Assembly (NCBI GenBank): GCA_013420905.1
Contig: JAAXNY010000004.1
Coordinates: forward strand, 3,720,001 to 3,784,000
Length of the DNA: 64,000 bases
Origin: Collybia mongolica
Taxonomy: Eukaryota; Basidiomycota; Agaricomycetes; Agaricales; Clitocybaceae
Reading direction: 5' to 3'
This document shows, in pieces, positions 1 through 12,594 of this stretch. Each line of letters opens with the position of its first letter. Positions within the stretch are counted from its first letter, which is position 1. A program made the position numbers and the translations under genes. The notes beneath the pieces were generated by a model that was given only the letters and a program-made list of their open reading frames with translations, had not been told where the DNA came from and did not search any database.

Positions 1-1632
1 GATCACCAATATTTTTCACCCGTCGTATGGGTTTCCGAGACAGGACGCGGACGACAGGTGTCTCCGTTGTATCATGTTTCAATTGTGATAGTGATAAGAC
101 GAGGTAGTGTAGGAGTGAGGAGAGTCGCAGAGGGAGAAACGGAAGGTATGCGGAAAGGAACTGTAATCCATCTGTGATGGCTGGTAGTGTCAGGTAATTG
201 ATTGTGCCATCCTGTCAGGGTTTACGTTCCGTATGTTAGTAAGACCATTTGCTGGAAAGTAGGATACGAGAACCAACCTCGAATTGTTCATGGAGCTCAT
301 GAGCACGGGTTACGATATTTCCGGGTACCTGAACGACGTCTACAGTGCCCCCTGCGAACCAAGGGCGCCTGAGTTGAGCTAAAAATGACTTTTTGACGAC
401 TAGCGCCCCGACGCCTGTCGGGAAGCCGAACATTTTATAGAACGACACTGCCAACGCATCAACGGAGTTTTCCGCTAGGGAGAAGGCCGAAGTTGGTACG
501 AGGGCCGCCGCGTCCAGAAGGGTGTGATAGCCAAGGGAAGAAGCATACTCCGCCATAGACAACGGGTTTTTACTGTTTGATATATTTGATTGGGCTGTTA
601 ACGCGAAGAGGCTCGGAGCGAGTTCTCGTGACCTTGGGCGATTGCGGAGCAGGACGTTCTGAAGCATATCCTAATTTAGCACACGTCATATGTAGGCACG
701 CCAGAACAAGCTACCTTCGCAGCTGGAGTATCAAACCCGCCCTGGGGCGTCGAACCAATGTAACAGACCCGGGCACCTCGGTATGTTGCATACTCCCGAA
801 TACCATGGACCTAAATTGCGAGTATCAGCCACTAAAGGCGGAAATAAAACGGCTTAACATACACTATTATGTGAGTCATTCCCAAGAACATAACTACTGC
901 CGCCTGTAAACGGATATGATTCTCCGACAAGCTTCAATGCGCCAGTGGCATTGGCCGTGAAAATCACGGTGTACTCTGGGGGAGCTTTGAAGAAGGAGAG
1001 AACAGCAGCGCGTGCCTCGTTTGCACACTTCAACGATAGACTTGAGCTAAATAAAATGCGTTAAAAATCGACAAAGGACCCAGGGTAGGTGCGCATATAG
1101 CCACCTATTGCTGACAGAATGGGTATTACCCATTACACTACGATTGAGAAATTCGGTGTGGACTCGAATAAGACTCTCCGGGTACAGCGCGCCGCCCATG
1201 AAATCGACATAGGTTTCCCCGGTTTTCTCCAGTCTAGCATAATCGGTCCTACGAAGGGTATCCAATATCCAGGTTAGGCGGTACTCTGTAGTAGACAATG
1301 GGGGTCAGTGGTCTGTAATATTTCCTGATGGCATGTTTCATCCTACCTGGAAAATCTTTCAAGAAGAAGTCATACGCCACCGTCGCTTCGTTAGTGACGT
1401 TGTCAGCGGGAGTGTATGCGACTAGTGATTTTTTGAGTTGTGGCTGGTGATCGCGCAGAGCGGACTTTTCGTGGACGAGACTTGAGGTTTCCTGTGAAGG
1501 ATCTTGACTGGAAGTTGAGGAATCAACAGAATTACATCCTATGCTTATGCGAGAAAATACTGCAGAGCGCTGTCGGCGAAAGGAGTGGTGGGGTTTTGTA
1601 TGATGATGTTTAGAAGATTGAGAGTTGCCCAT
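1..1632 (-). CDS. Molybdenum cofactor sulfurase-like PLP enzyme, 5' part
   Basis: This is the N-terminal part of a class V aminotransferase-fold protein of the molybdenum cofactor sulfurase type. In Mo-co sulfurases such as HxB this fold removes sulfur from cysteine, using PLP. Seen: the start MGNSQSS at 1632, then blocks DFMGGALYPESLIRVHTEF, NTHSVSNSSSLSLK, VIFTANATGALKLVGESYPF, GNDSHNSVHGIR, VCYIGSTPQGGFD and AVSFYKMFGFPTGVGALVV, where the K of SFYK is the expected PLP lysine. The exons are joined by short GT-AG introns, for example one splitting HNS from VHGIR and one between EQFE and DGTINYL. The frame is open to the left edge, so the C-terminal part, including any MOSC domain, is outside the window. 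The Ser/His-rich leader begins with a possible N-myristoylation signal. It could be a sulfurase-like paralogue rather than HxB itself; without the C-terminus this cannot be settled. Confidence 0.85.
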
Positions 1633-4379
1633 TTCGTAGAGTCGCGTCGAGGTTGAGGATTGACGGGGATCTGGGATATGAAAGGGAGGGACATGTCAGT
1701 CATTTATAGGGCAGAGTAGGCAATAAAAGAGTCCGAGACCTAGAAATAACTAGACAAAGAAAACTAGGCGAGGAGCATGGTATGTTAAGTTAGCATGAGA
1801 TCTAGAGTTCGGACAGGCTTTGGCGTCGGAAATGTCACGTTCAAACAACGAAACACATCGAATGCAGAGCCCCATGATCGTTAGTGCAGCAGACTCTCCA
1901 AATCGGGGACACGCCCGCTCACATAACCTTCACCACCTTGGCACGATTGGACGAAAGATGAAAGACGTCACTGACCAACATTCCGGATCCGCCAGCCAGG
2001 GAAGCTTCAGCGTCAGGGGCATCCTGGAACTCTGTGTAGTTGATCTCCGGAACCATACATCAAAAGACAAGGATAGGCGATCTTCTCCATTTATTTAAAA
2101 TATTCGTTACGTGTCCCGAATACCACGCCCGACAGTGAGGAAATCATCAAGAAGATTACTGACAGATCATGTCACCGAAGTCGATGAGTTCTGTTAATTA
2201 CAGTGGCGGACCGAACCGACGGCGAATAAGCAACTTAGTGTACCCGAGGGTTCGCAAAAGCCCCATAGTGAGCCAGGATAATCTTACACGCGAGCAGCAG
2301 CCCTAACTCTACAAGTGGCTATATCTCTCCGAAGATCACCATATGAAACTGACATGGAAGTTTCGGAGCCCGCCTGTAGGCATACTGCCGTGATGGATCA
2401 CAGACTAGGGTAGCCGACTCCGCTTGACCTCCGGGTTGCAAAAAAACGACTCTGAACGAGGGACGTCAGCCAGTCTCGATATGTATAGCATTCGCGGGGC
2501 TGGAGGCTCACACACTATGTCAAAGTGGTAGATTACGAGAGAGAAAGAACTCATTGGAGTCTCGTAACTATGCCTAATCCATCTGTGATATTGGGGCAGG
2601 ATGGAGAGATCCGAGAAGTTGTGGAGATAGCAAGGAAATTATACTGAAAAGGTAGAAAAGTGGAGGTTAGGCATCTTGGATGGTGCTGCGGGCACCAACG
2701 GAGGCTCATCACAGCATTCGATGTTCGAATTCAACCAATCGGATATTGTCTTGATGGAGGCGCGGGATGGGCGTCTCCGAATACACAAACATCAGGAGTG
2801 ATCTAAGAGTGCTATGCAAAGACATAACTCGAACCCTCCTGAACGTTTCGTGGGCAGTGCCGAAAGCGTCATTTGGTCGTGAATGAATTTGGTATGTCTG
2901 GCCGATCCTCTGTTCGGTTCCACATGTCTTGTAGATGTTCCTTAATTCTGATAAAGCGATCACAGCTATTCCTTTTTGAACCAGTTGGCACTTTCCCGAC
3001 TCCGAGGGCATATAATAGTATATACCGACTTGGGGGTTCTCTATGCACCGGGGTAATGACAGCTATATGCTGTGGAACAGGAAAGAACGGCGAACAAAAA
3101 TACATCGTAAATTAAAATCTCGCTCCCGACGAACTCTCCTCGTGTATCTATCTACACTTAGCATCAGAATACGAAGTCATGGCATGAGGCCGTGCCATCG
3201 GAGCTCACCAAGGGCTATCAAAGGAACGCATATGTGATTCATGGGTTTTTGAATCGTCGCCGGGCTGTCCGTCATCCATTCGTACGACGATTGTAGACGA
3301 AAAACAAAAGATTATGTGGTGCCGCCGGTCTTCGAATAGTTCGAAGCTGGCATGAAGAACGACGTTAGAAGCATGATTATGTCAGTATTGACGTCGGCTC
3401 TCTGTATTTACGAAGAATCAGAGGTCAAGATACTATAGATACCACCAACCAGAGTGATGGAGAGGGGGCGTTGAAGCAACGTTTCGACCGCAAGTGTCAC
3501 GATATCACCCTTTGCATGATTTTTCTTCCGGGTGCACGGAAGTGGAAGGACTGGGGTTCATTATCTCTCAGAATGAGTACGAGATGCATTCAACAGATAT
3601 CCATGGCAGGTGTTCCGAAGGCAGGAAGCCTCTTTAATGAGAGCACACGGCGCTTTATCCCTGTACGAGGTTAGGTGTGATGAGCGTGTATTAATCGAAC
3701 CCTTCCATCGTGTATGATTCTCGAGAAATCTATTGGTCGCCAGTGAAGGAAAGTTGAAATGTGAATGAGATAACGCATGGGTCACCGGACCGGTAAACGC
3801 CTGCTTCTCATCGCCGTATTATCCAAAACCCAAAACCCGGGTTGTACGAGTCGCAACAACGTGTGTCACGAAGATCACCATGTGTTTTGCCTGACTGATA
3901 TGGTATTAAGGGGAAATACACGTTCCCAAGTTGCCACTCTTCCGAATGCCTCGGATTTTTGAGGCCACACGTAAGATAATCAGAATACAATGGCGCGTCC
4001 GTTAGATGGATTTGATTTCACTCTGGCCAGAAAGATGTTCTTGCAAGCCTTTCCTGGAGTGTTTCGGCTATGTATCGCTCCTCTGGAACCATTGGCCAAT
4101 GACGAAGCAACTTGGTAACGTCCAAGCTGTTTGTCAAAAGTCAAAAGCTGTCTTCAGGGCTTCTGAGCTATTCACTACCACGCTAGCCATCGAAGCAACT
4201 TCCCTTGATTGTGGGGTTCCAAGTAATAACATCAGGCGCACAGTACAAAACCATAAATTTCTCACGATGGCTATTTTCGTCAAATCTCACATCTTCCCGC
4301 ATTATTCTCTCATTTCTCTTCCTGACATTTCTCTTCCGGAATAATTCTAGATAATTGTTCGTCACCATTCGTCATCGTT
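1633..4379. other. Long region with no supported gene
   Basis: Only short, mutually overlapping reading frames without recognisable motifs occur here. A peptide-like stretch reading MARPLDGFDFTLARKMFLQ (plus strand, about 3990-4115) looks protein-like and is followed by a stop. I could not extend it through plausible introns or assign it. The first 200 bases are probably the promoter and 5' UTR of the PLP enzyme gene. The rest may be old decayed transposon or gene sequence next to the transposase remnant. Confidence 0.5.
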
Positions 4380-6113
4380 TGAACTGACGGACTTAGAAGA
4401 AATAATACACAAATTTGACATATGCATGTGACATCGACGCGTCGAGTCGCGTTCCAGAACTGACTCCGTTCCACCTCTCGAGCTCACCATGGCCAGTCGA
4501 GCATCCCTCAGAGTCCACTGTCGCTGCAGCCGATGCTCTACCACTTTTGAGGGGTATGCCTTCCAAACACGACAGGTCATACGAAAGCATCAAGACAGTG
4601 ATCGAAAATGGCTCCTGGTTCGCGCGCTTGACGAGACTCCTCAGGACTGCAATGTTTCTGGGCCATCGTGAGCTGTTTCAACTCCTAAGTCCAAGACTCC
4701 GGAACCAGAATTTCGTGAGTATGTAGCTGGCGACACAGGAAACTGGGATTTGGATGAAGACGAGCAACCGGTCCTCGGGAATGTCAGCTTAGACTTAATG
4801 CTTAGACTTAATGCCGGCGGGAGCACACACACCACCTCTAGTACAACCACCTCTGACCTCCCCGGCACCAATACCACCACCAATACGTGTCCAGCCCATC
4901 GATGCTGATGTCTTCATTCCTGCAGGACCGGACCCGGACCCTGACCCTTGGGTTGATGCCGAGGGCGATGAAGCGGAACCAATGGGGATACCAGCCATGC
5001 GAGAAAAGCCGTACATTTGACTAGCCTACCTTCAAGCAGTCATGGGTAATGTATTCGGCAAACTCACTTGGGAACATGCGACCCAGCAGCTTAATAACAC
5101 GCTCGATATTCTCGCCCTCGCTGACCGACTTCCAGTTCATCCTCGCCCGGTCCGAACCCTTCAAAGCGCTCGACGACGGCTAGGTATTGACCCAGATCAA
5201 CACATAACCCAATATTCGCTCTGTCCTGTTTGCTGGAAGCACCATACTGCGCAGGAATTGAAGGATCTCGCAAGCCCAAACTGTAGTGCTCGAAATTGCA
5301 CTGGTAAGATTTATGCACTCAAGGACGGACATCACGAACCAGTGTTGATACTGCCTCGCGTATCCTTGATTGGCTCACTCCGGTGAATGTTTCTGTGCCC
5401 AGGATTTGCAGTGCTGGTTGAACGGAGGCCTCATCACCAACCTGGCCGCAACAATGATGAAGATTTTATCATGGAAGATATGCCTGACGGCGAGATGTGG
5501 TACCATTCAACAACTAGAACGAAGCGTGAGGTTGGAAACTTAGGTACTGTTCGTGATGTTCCCAATAACACTGAGGACCTCCCTACAAAACTCTTCTCTC
5601 ATTGATTCGGACTTCAACTAACCTTGAATACGGACTGGTATATCTCGTTCTAGTGTTCATGCAAATGGCTAACTATCTTTTTCTTAGGTTCGGCGCCCTC
5701 TCAGGACGGCCCCATTCGACCGGCCCTGTGTACTGGTCTATCAATAACATCCCGCGGGAATTTTGGTACCTCCAGGTTAATGTCCCATGTACGACCATCA
5801 TGCCCAGTCCAAAGGAGCCAAACACGGAGCAACTGAACAATGTTCTAGAACCGGATGTGCGAGAGCTGAAGCAACTGAAGAACGGTACGAAATTATCTTT
5901 CAAAGGACTATATGTGCACTAATATAATAGCCCAGGCATCAAAATGAATATTCATGGCGAAGTACTACCTGCGGAAATCTTTGCCGATTGTATATGCGCA
6001 AATTGTGACACTCCCGCAGTGCATAAATTCAATGGTTCAGCAGGACACTCACACGATTTTCATCCCTGTCCATACTGCAACGTTAACATTCTCGATTTAG
6101 ATCTTATTTCCTG
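4380..6113 (+). pseudogene. Decayed Tnp2-type (CACTA) transposase
   Basis: This is a broken gene for a transposase of the Tnp2/Transposase_21 group, which is abundant in Agaricomycetes. In order along the plus strand one can read a Cys-rich start (CRCSRCSTTFEGYAF, near 4520), an acidic Pro-rich stretch (4811-5020), a central part with LCPVCWKHHTAQELKDL and a CxxxxC pair (5042-5386), the family block HSTGPVYWSINNIPREF followed by PSPKEPNTEQLNNVLEP (about 5710-5860), and a zinc-binding-like block PCPYCNVNILDLD (about 6065-6105). The pieces lie in different frames and are separated by stops. Some breaks could be introns, but the catalytic DDE region cannot be assembled. No terminal inverted repeats were recognised. 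It is clearly diverged from the better-preserved relative at 39.6-43.0 kb. Confidence 0.75.
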
Positions 6114-6299
6114 ATACCAAGGAAGATTGGTGGGGGGCGTGAGTCTGGCGATATTCAGTTTGTATGAGAATGCTAGCCGCGTGAGTTCCTGATCAATCAC
6201 AAGGCTTTCAGTGCTTAACACCTCAAAAAAAGGCTTTGAACATACCTTCAGGCTCGTATCCGCATATGCGGCCAGGCTGGCAGCTATCGCGTCTTCCTC

Positions 6300-6755
6300 T
6301 CACTTGGTTATAATGCCATCTTTGACCTCCCGAACATTGTCATCAGAATCGTCGTCACTGCTGGATTGGCCTCTGTCCTTCTCTGCATTCACTGCTTCCA
6401 ATGCTGCAAGTCGCCCTTCTGAGGATGTATGCGCTTTTCCTTGGATTGTAAGGGTCCGTTTGATGAGGTCCAGCTCGTCGCGCATTACTTTATTGTCCTC
6501 AGTGAGTTGTCGGACCTTTGTCTCAAGTCCTTCCATATCGGCATCGTGCTTGTTGATTTGTGTTTCATGCTTGTTTAAGGTCACTAGGAAAGCACCGCCT
6601 CCTTTTTTTGAAGTTGTCGACATAACTACAGAAGCTGGACCACCCGGACTGCTTGCAATGGTATCCGAGCTTGGCGACATGAAATTCTTAATAGGTTCGA
6701 AAGGGATTGTTGTGGTGATGGGTTTAATTGGATTGGCGCGACGCGTTCTTGCCAC
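6300..6755 (-). CDS. Small coiled-coil protein of unknown function, start missing
   Basis: An open frame of about 150 residues begins ARTRRANPIKP, followed by a Ser/Pro/Gly linker and a heptad-rich segment (LNKHETQINKHDADMEGLE, then KVMRDELDLIKRTL). It ends in an acidic SSDDDSDDN tail. The composition and heptads look like a real or recently real protein. The codon at the expected start is GTG, not ATG. The first in-frame ATG lies about 25 residues later, so either the start codon has mutated or there is an upstream exon ending just before this frame. A further protein-like stretch (AIAASLAAYADTSLK) lies just downstream near 6250-6295 in another frame. It lies next to a transposase remnant, so a transposon-associated origin is possible. 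Function not recognised. Confidence 0.45.
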   Translation of the reverse strand: MARTRRANPIKPITTTIPFEPIKNFMSPSSDTIASSPGGPASVVMSTTSKKGGGAFLVTLNKHETQINKHDADMEGLETKVRQLTEDNKVMRDELDLIKRTLTIQGKAHTSSEGRLAALEAVNAEKDRGQSSSDDDSDDNVREVKDGIITK

Positions 6756-7512
6756 TTCAGATCACATGTAGCGTGTTCATCATGTGCTTGATGACAGCTG
6801 TCAATCATTATCTGTTCTATTTCGTCGTTTCAACTAAGCCTGGTCCCAGTAGTGTGCAAGCATACGGCGCTGGATGTAAGGAGGAAAGAACCCTGCGGTA
6901 AAATGTTGACGAGAATGTCACAAAAATGCGAGGAGAAATGAAGGCAGAATGAACAAAAAATGAGTAATTTTCATCACATCCACAGATCGGAGAATTTGGG
7001 ACAGAATGTAAGAAAATGATTGGATAAACTTGAGGTTTTCCCACATTTTGCCCAAGGTGTAATTTTCGGCTTTGTGCTGTGGCGTCCACGTCATGGTTGA
7101 GAAGAAGAATTCATATTTGTACGTGTTTGATGTATATAATATGCTGACGCTAATAAACCGACTTTTTAAAAGTCGAGGTCAAGAGCCGTTTGTAGCCTAC
7201 GAAGCCCGTTGTGCAGATGATACGATGTTTGATATTTTATGAATCAGGGTGTTCTCGTATTACCCTGGTTACGACGTGTTCTTCAATGTTGATATGTAGA
7301 CAACGCCTACAAGTTGTTACCAAGCCCCTGGGTGGCAACTAGCACGAATTGTTTTTCGTTAGTTGAGTCTTCTCTTTATCCTCTGGCTGGTTACTTTCAC
7401 GCTTTTGTCTGCGATCTCGCTTCTACAAGCATACGCGCTTAATATTCACAGGATCCTCTCTTTTAATCCCGATTGACTTGAATGGGATATCATACCAGCT
7501 CTCTCCACAACA
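6756..7512. other. Intergenic, AT-rich, nothing recognised
   Basis: No coding frame with recognisable motifs is present. The right end would contain the promoter and 5' leader of the next gene on the plus strand. A TATA-like TATATAAT occurs near 7133-7140, too far upstream to be assigned to that gene with confidence. Confidence 0.4.
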
Positions 7513-9912
7513 ATGCGAGCACCCCGATACCGACGTCTTGATATCGCTGAAGTTACTTGTACTCGCCGCGAGAATTCTACTACCGTTCTGAAAATGGATG
7601 CGGTGGCGCCACATGGAGAGGCCTCATATTCTCCATACCAGCGTGCATTATGGCAACAACTCCAATCATCTGACCAACTAAACCAAAACCAACCCCAACA
7701 CCCGGCCAGTATTCTATATTCCAGTCACGGTCTGCACAACCAGGTTCCTCAGCAACAAGAATGGACTCGACAGGCTAGAGCATTCCAAAGGTATCACGTC
7801 CCCGACCAGCCGCAACTTCAGCATGAGTGGGGTCAATGGCGCTTCGCATCAGAGCTCTTTACAACTCACAACCCATACTTCGCGCCAGATACTTATCAAC
7901 AAGAACCATGGGCATCTGGGTGGAGACCCGAATGCAACACCTCAAACCCATCAGACACTCTGAGACTCAAATCCCTCACACAAGCTTCGTTGGATGTCTC
8001 AATGCTGGACGAGTCTGCCGAATGTGATTATGGAGAGGACATAGTCGTGTCACACTCAAACCCATCAACTCCCCATAAGCACCTTCAGACCTTGCCAATC
8101 GAGGACAGCGTTCTATTTCACCAGAGCGTGCAGTTCCAAGAGCTCTCTTACCTTGCATCACCAACCCTAGAGTATCTCGGCCTGAGACAACTATCACTGA
8201 ATTCGTATGTGGCACCGCCGGCTCCAGTTTCAGACATTGCCCCAGTTGCGGATGGGTTAGACCTATGCGAAAAAGGTTTACAGAGCTGGCAACAGTCTGA
8301 CATAGGGGTGCATTCGGCCTATTTCCAACCACCCCCCGACGCCTCAACACCACTACCCGTCAATACAAATACCACATGGCGTGATGACCCATCCGGAAGA
8401 GAGAAACCTGCTTCCACTGCCACTAAACCTGAAGCTCAGGCCTTGGCTGGCTTGAGAGGCGACATTGTTCCCATGAATACAAACGATTCAGAAGCCCTGT
8501 CTGAGGGATCCATCACAACAGACCCATTATATTCAGTTGGGTTAGTGAACAGGCCCACACACTTGACTTCGCCTCCTTTTGTAATAGGTAACGGTATTTC
8601 CTTCCAGGAACTGAACTCTAGAGCCTTGACGTCTCTGAATAAAACTGTTGAGGATCTCCTGGACGGCGACACTTTTCACAATAGATACCATGGACTATTT
8701 TCGAGTTTTGTTATAACCGACGACAGTGCGATCCGCTCGGAGCCCTCTCAGTGGGGCAATGACCAATCAACCTTCACACCTGATAACACTCTGCTGGACG
8801 ACCAGAGCAGGAAATTAGGAAGCAATGTCACCGGAATTCACGATCAAATGTTCTCGTACAATGCTTTTGGAGAAACAGAGGGACTTGTTTTTGATGATTT
8901 TTCAGGGGTGCTGGCGGCCTTGAATGAGGCTCTGCTCAAGGGAGACACCATCACCGCCCAACAAATCTCTGACCGACAAGAAACGGCATTCTATCCCAAG
9001 TCAAAAGATGCTTTCCCGCTCGGTACATCACCACAGAAGCCAAGCACTGCTTCTGGGAATACACACGTAACTGATACTACACAATATGCTTCCCCAGGTG
9101 ACGGCACCATTGAAATACCTGACACTCCCTGGAGTCACATCATTGATACTTCTCTGCTCGTGGTTCCCGACATGGTTCCCTGTGATTCGAGTGCGTCTGA
9201 TTGCTCCTCGGCAGGGCCATGTACGCCTCATGGTGACCCAAATGGAGACGTGTATTCAGCACTTCTGGAGACGATGGCTTCACAAACCTCCCCAATCTTC
9301 GTGATTAATCCGGACGAAGTCCCATTTGACCCATTTTTCTCCTTCGGCTCGAGGGCCAATGGAAAAAACCAGCCAACTAACCGCCCAGAACCCCAGCCTC
9401 AGGCAGTTACGAAACGATTGTCCAAAACTGTAGACGACTGCCTGCATGATTCCTGCACAGTTACAGATCATATCATCGAAGTTTGTAAAATAATACAAAA
9501 ATAAATTATTGCTGACCACCATCTTTTCTAGACATTACGGAGTGTCCAGCCCTTTGTTGATGTGAAGAATGCCGTCGCAGTATACGTTACAACTCGGGAG
9601 ACTCTGACAAGACTGTATGCGGTAACAAAATATAAACATGAGTGTTACAATGGCTGCCAGTCTTGGCATACAAGTCAAGATAAAACGTTACGGAAAGTTC
9701 GAAAGTATGTGTAACGCGGCAGTGTCACATCGCAACTTCACGTCTTATTTTTCTCCAGATACATAAATAATTACTGTAAACTCCTTTATGCCTCTAATAT
9801 CTCCCCTGGAAAGCGCATCAAGAAGACCCATGCTCTTCAGGGAAAACTTGAATCGTTAATGATGGAATCTGGGGTCAGAACTCATAGTATATTCTTATAC
9901 AACAAAAGCTAA
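7513..9912 (+). CDS. Large Gln/Asn/Ser-rich protein of unknown function
   Basis: The model has three exons: 7513-9480, 9532-9704 and 9759-9912. The introns are 51 and 54 nt (GTTTGT...TAG and GTATGT...CAG), and splicing keeps one frame to a TAA at 9910-9912. The predicted protein is about 760 residues. The first two thirds are low-complexity and probably disordered (QNQPQHP, VPQQQEW, many Ser/Thr/Pro). The last ~110 residues are more ordered and basic, including YVTTRETLTRLYAVTKYKHE, a CYNGCQSWH pair of cysteines and KKTHALQGKLESLMME. No family was recognised; a transcriptional regulator would fit the composition, but no DNA-binding motif is visible. Another ATG at 7594 (MDAVAPHG) also has A at -3 and may be the true start. 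Confidence 0.7.
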
Positions 9913-10363
9913 TGGATCATAACACAACAGACAACTTCGGGGGACACTCGAGAACCATGATCAGAATTTTGATCTTGGTCTTCACTCCTGAATCAACGGG
10001 TGGAATTCCCTTTTCGGAGTACGAACCTGGACATTGATGTATATTTACAATCCATATGTTTTTCCATATGGTAAAATTAGAGGGGACCAATCTTATACTA
10101 TGTAGTAATCGGGCCGGGTTGACCGGTCGGTCACCTGCGTGCCTTCAAAAAAAAGAGTAGCTCTATACCTCAAACAAAAACGGACATTACTTCCAGATCT
10201 CCTCGAAGCAACGATATATTTCAAAGCAGACATACGTCGGACCTTGGGGTACATGACCAAGGTGGAGAGAGCGTCTCGCCCACCCAGAGTCCACCTGCCT
10301 CACATCTCGTTATCCGCAGAAGATCAATTCCAACGCAACATAACGAGCTTTATCCGGTCGACC
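9913..10363 (+). other. Intergenic / 5' leader of the pseudouridine synthase gene
   Basis: There is no ATG-initiated frame of note. The frame of the downstream gene is open back to about 10139, but the only upstream in-frame ATG (10253) has T at -3. The stretch is most simply read as promoter plus 5' UTR. Confidence 0.4.
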
Positions 10364-12504
10364 ATGTCAGATGCTGCACCTTTTACCCCCAAGACAGCTC
10401 CTGGGCTCAAAAAAATACCTCCGTATTGGTATCCATACACGACGATGGCGAAGTTGAGGTGGCTCGGAAGGGAATTGTTGGAAGTCGTGTCAACCGAATT
10501 TCGGGATCGCTCCATGGAGTATTATGTGCGCAATAATTTCTTTCTTGTGCGATGCTCTAAGGATTATGTATAGAGATACGCATTGCAATCTGGTGTCACG
10601 ACCATAAATGGGAAGATTGCCAAACCCGATACCATTATCCAGAACGGGGACCGTATTGAGTATGCCCCGGGATGCCCTCCCTCTTTACGCCCTAACGTTG
10701 ACTTGCTGTGGCCGCCGTTTAGGAACGTTGTTCATCGGCACGAACCACCCGTCACCTCAACCCCAGTCAAGGTTCTCCTCCACGACGTCGAGCGACAGTT
10801 TATTGTGGTCGACAAGCCAGGCAGCATCGTTCGTTCGTTCGTCTGCCTCAATCAGCAGCTGCTTACAGCTGCCATCCTCTCATTCATTCTATCAGCCTGT
10901 GCACGCTTCTGGGAGATACTTCCGCAACACCCTTGTGGGAATTTTGGAGAATGACTTTGGTTACGAGAAAGTCTACAGTGCGTTCCAATACGTTCACGGG
11001 AATGCCGTGATCAGACGTCCGACTAATACCTCGTAGCTGTGAACAGATTGGATCGACTGACATCCGGTCTGATGATCATCCCCCTACATGTCGATCGGGC
11101 ACGCGAACTCACGAGCGAGTTCATGGCTGGAACTGTGCAGAAGGAGTATGTCGCTCGTTGCAGAGGGGAGTTCCCAGCGTGAGTTCATACGTCATATTGT
11201 TCTATTCCACAATTGATCTCCATGTTAGTGAGGAAACAATCTGTGAGGAGCCACTGTTAACAGTTGATCGACAAATGGGACTCAACATTGTACACCCGGA
11301 AGGGAAGGTATGGATATGTATTAGCAGATCTTTTACTGGATTGAAACGATTCCCAGCCAGCCAAAACCATCATCAACCGCATTCACTATGATCCCATCAC
11401 AGACAGCACGGTCGTGCGGTGTAAGTCACATCCCACCCTGAGGTACTCTTTCTGACCCCAATCTCAGGTCGACCACTAACTGGACGATGTAGGGTTTTCT
11501 TTTCAGAATTCGGGAATTTCTGTTAAATTCCCTACACAGCTCACCAAATAAGAGTACATCTACAATTTCTGGGTCATCCAATTGCCAACGATCCTGTGTA
11601 CTCCGAGACCAAAATTTGGGTACGCCGGACCTCTCATAGAGAATTCTTGAAATTCATATATCTGTCAAGGGTGACAAATTGGGCAAAGGCGGCATAGATA
11701 TCAAGCCGAGTGCGGAACGTTCTGCGCCATCGCCACCTCCCCATATGAAATCAGAAACCGAAGCTATAGGCAGTCCAGAGTCATTGGGCAAAACATTCAC
11801 AATGCATGGTAAACAAGTTCCAGTAATACCAACTGCCAAGCTTCTTCCTCGCGAAACGGGTCAGGACATTGGCATGGGATCACCTGTGCCCTTGTCAAGC
11901 GAGGCAGTCGAAGTGATTACAAGGCTGCGGAATATGAAGGTGTGGGCAAGTGCTTATTTTTCTCCGTGTTTGTTTATGCGTTATGCAGGATGAAGACGAG
12001 GACTGGAGTCGTTGGCGAGACGTAGTTTTCCGTGCAAAAGGCGCACTGACACCACACGGCCTAGAGCTGAAACCGCCACCACCCTCAAATCGCAGGAAAC
12101 GAGGCGGACACGCCAAATTTGTGGACGAAGTTCTAAATCAGAAGATGGACCTCGCTATTCCCGTTGTTGATGACTCTGGGACTGCATCACCTCTCGCCGC
12201 CTCAGCGGCGGCAGACTCTTCCAACGTCTTGACTCCAGATCATACAGCCGTACGGCCATCTCAATATTCAGACAACCAAGTGATGGAGAAAATAACCTTG
12301 ATGGAGCCGCTGGAGACCTCCACTGCAATTGTCCAATCCGATAATTTATATTGTCCCGAATGTTACCTGCCCTTACATCCTGATCCTAAACCCGAAAGGT
12401 TGTATATCTTCTTGCATGCGCTAAAGTATACAACGGCCTTGGGTTCTTTCCAGACGGATATGCCTGAATGGGCGGCAGAGGGTTGGACCTGGGATCAAAC
12501 GTGA
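10364..12504 (+). CDS. PUS9: RluA-family tRNA pseudouridine synthase, Pus9-like
   Basis: This encodes a pseudouridine synthase of the RluA type, close to fungal Pus8/Pus9, which modify U32 of tRNAs. Seen after splicing: [20 protein letters not shown]; an S4-like segment ([20 protein letters not shown]); [18 protein letters not shown]; the catalytic motif [15 protein letters not shown] with the nucleophilic Asp in [17 protein letters not shown]; and [23 protein letters not shown]. The C-terminal extension ends in [17 protein letters not shown] and a short helix, as in fungal Pus9. Eight short GT-AG introns are needed, for example 10526-10573. I chose the ATG at 10364 because its context is ACCATG; one at 10253 is possible. 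No deaminase domain is seen, so it is not a full Rib2/Pus8 fusion. The gene converges on Cwc15, with about 90 bp between the stops. Confidence 0.88.
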
Positions 12505-12594
12505 AGCCTGATTGAACAAATAATCAATGTTCGAAATAATCCATGATCATTCGAGCACAGATAATAGAGTACATGGGCGCACAAACAAAACAGG

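Noticed and set aside
2709..3115. Overlapping minus and plus ORFs as genes
   Set aside because: Several frames are open on both strands at once, no motif is visible and no exon chain could be built.
10139..10363. N-terminal extension of the Pus9-like protein from 10139
   Set aside because: The first codon is GTG, and the only in-frame ATG before 10364 has a poor context. The conserved part begins after 10364.
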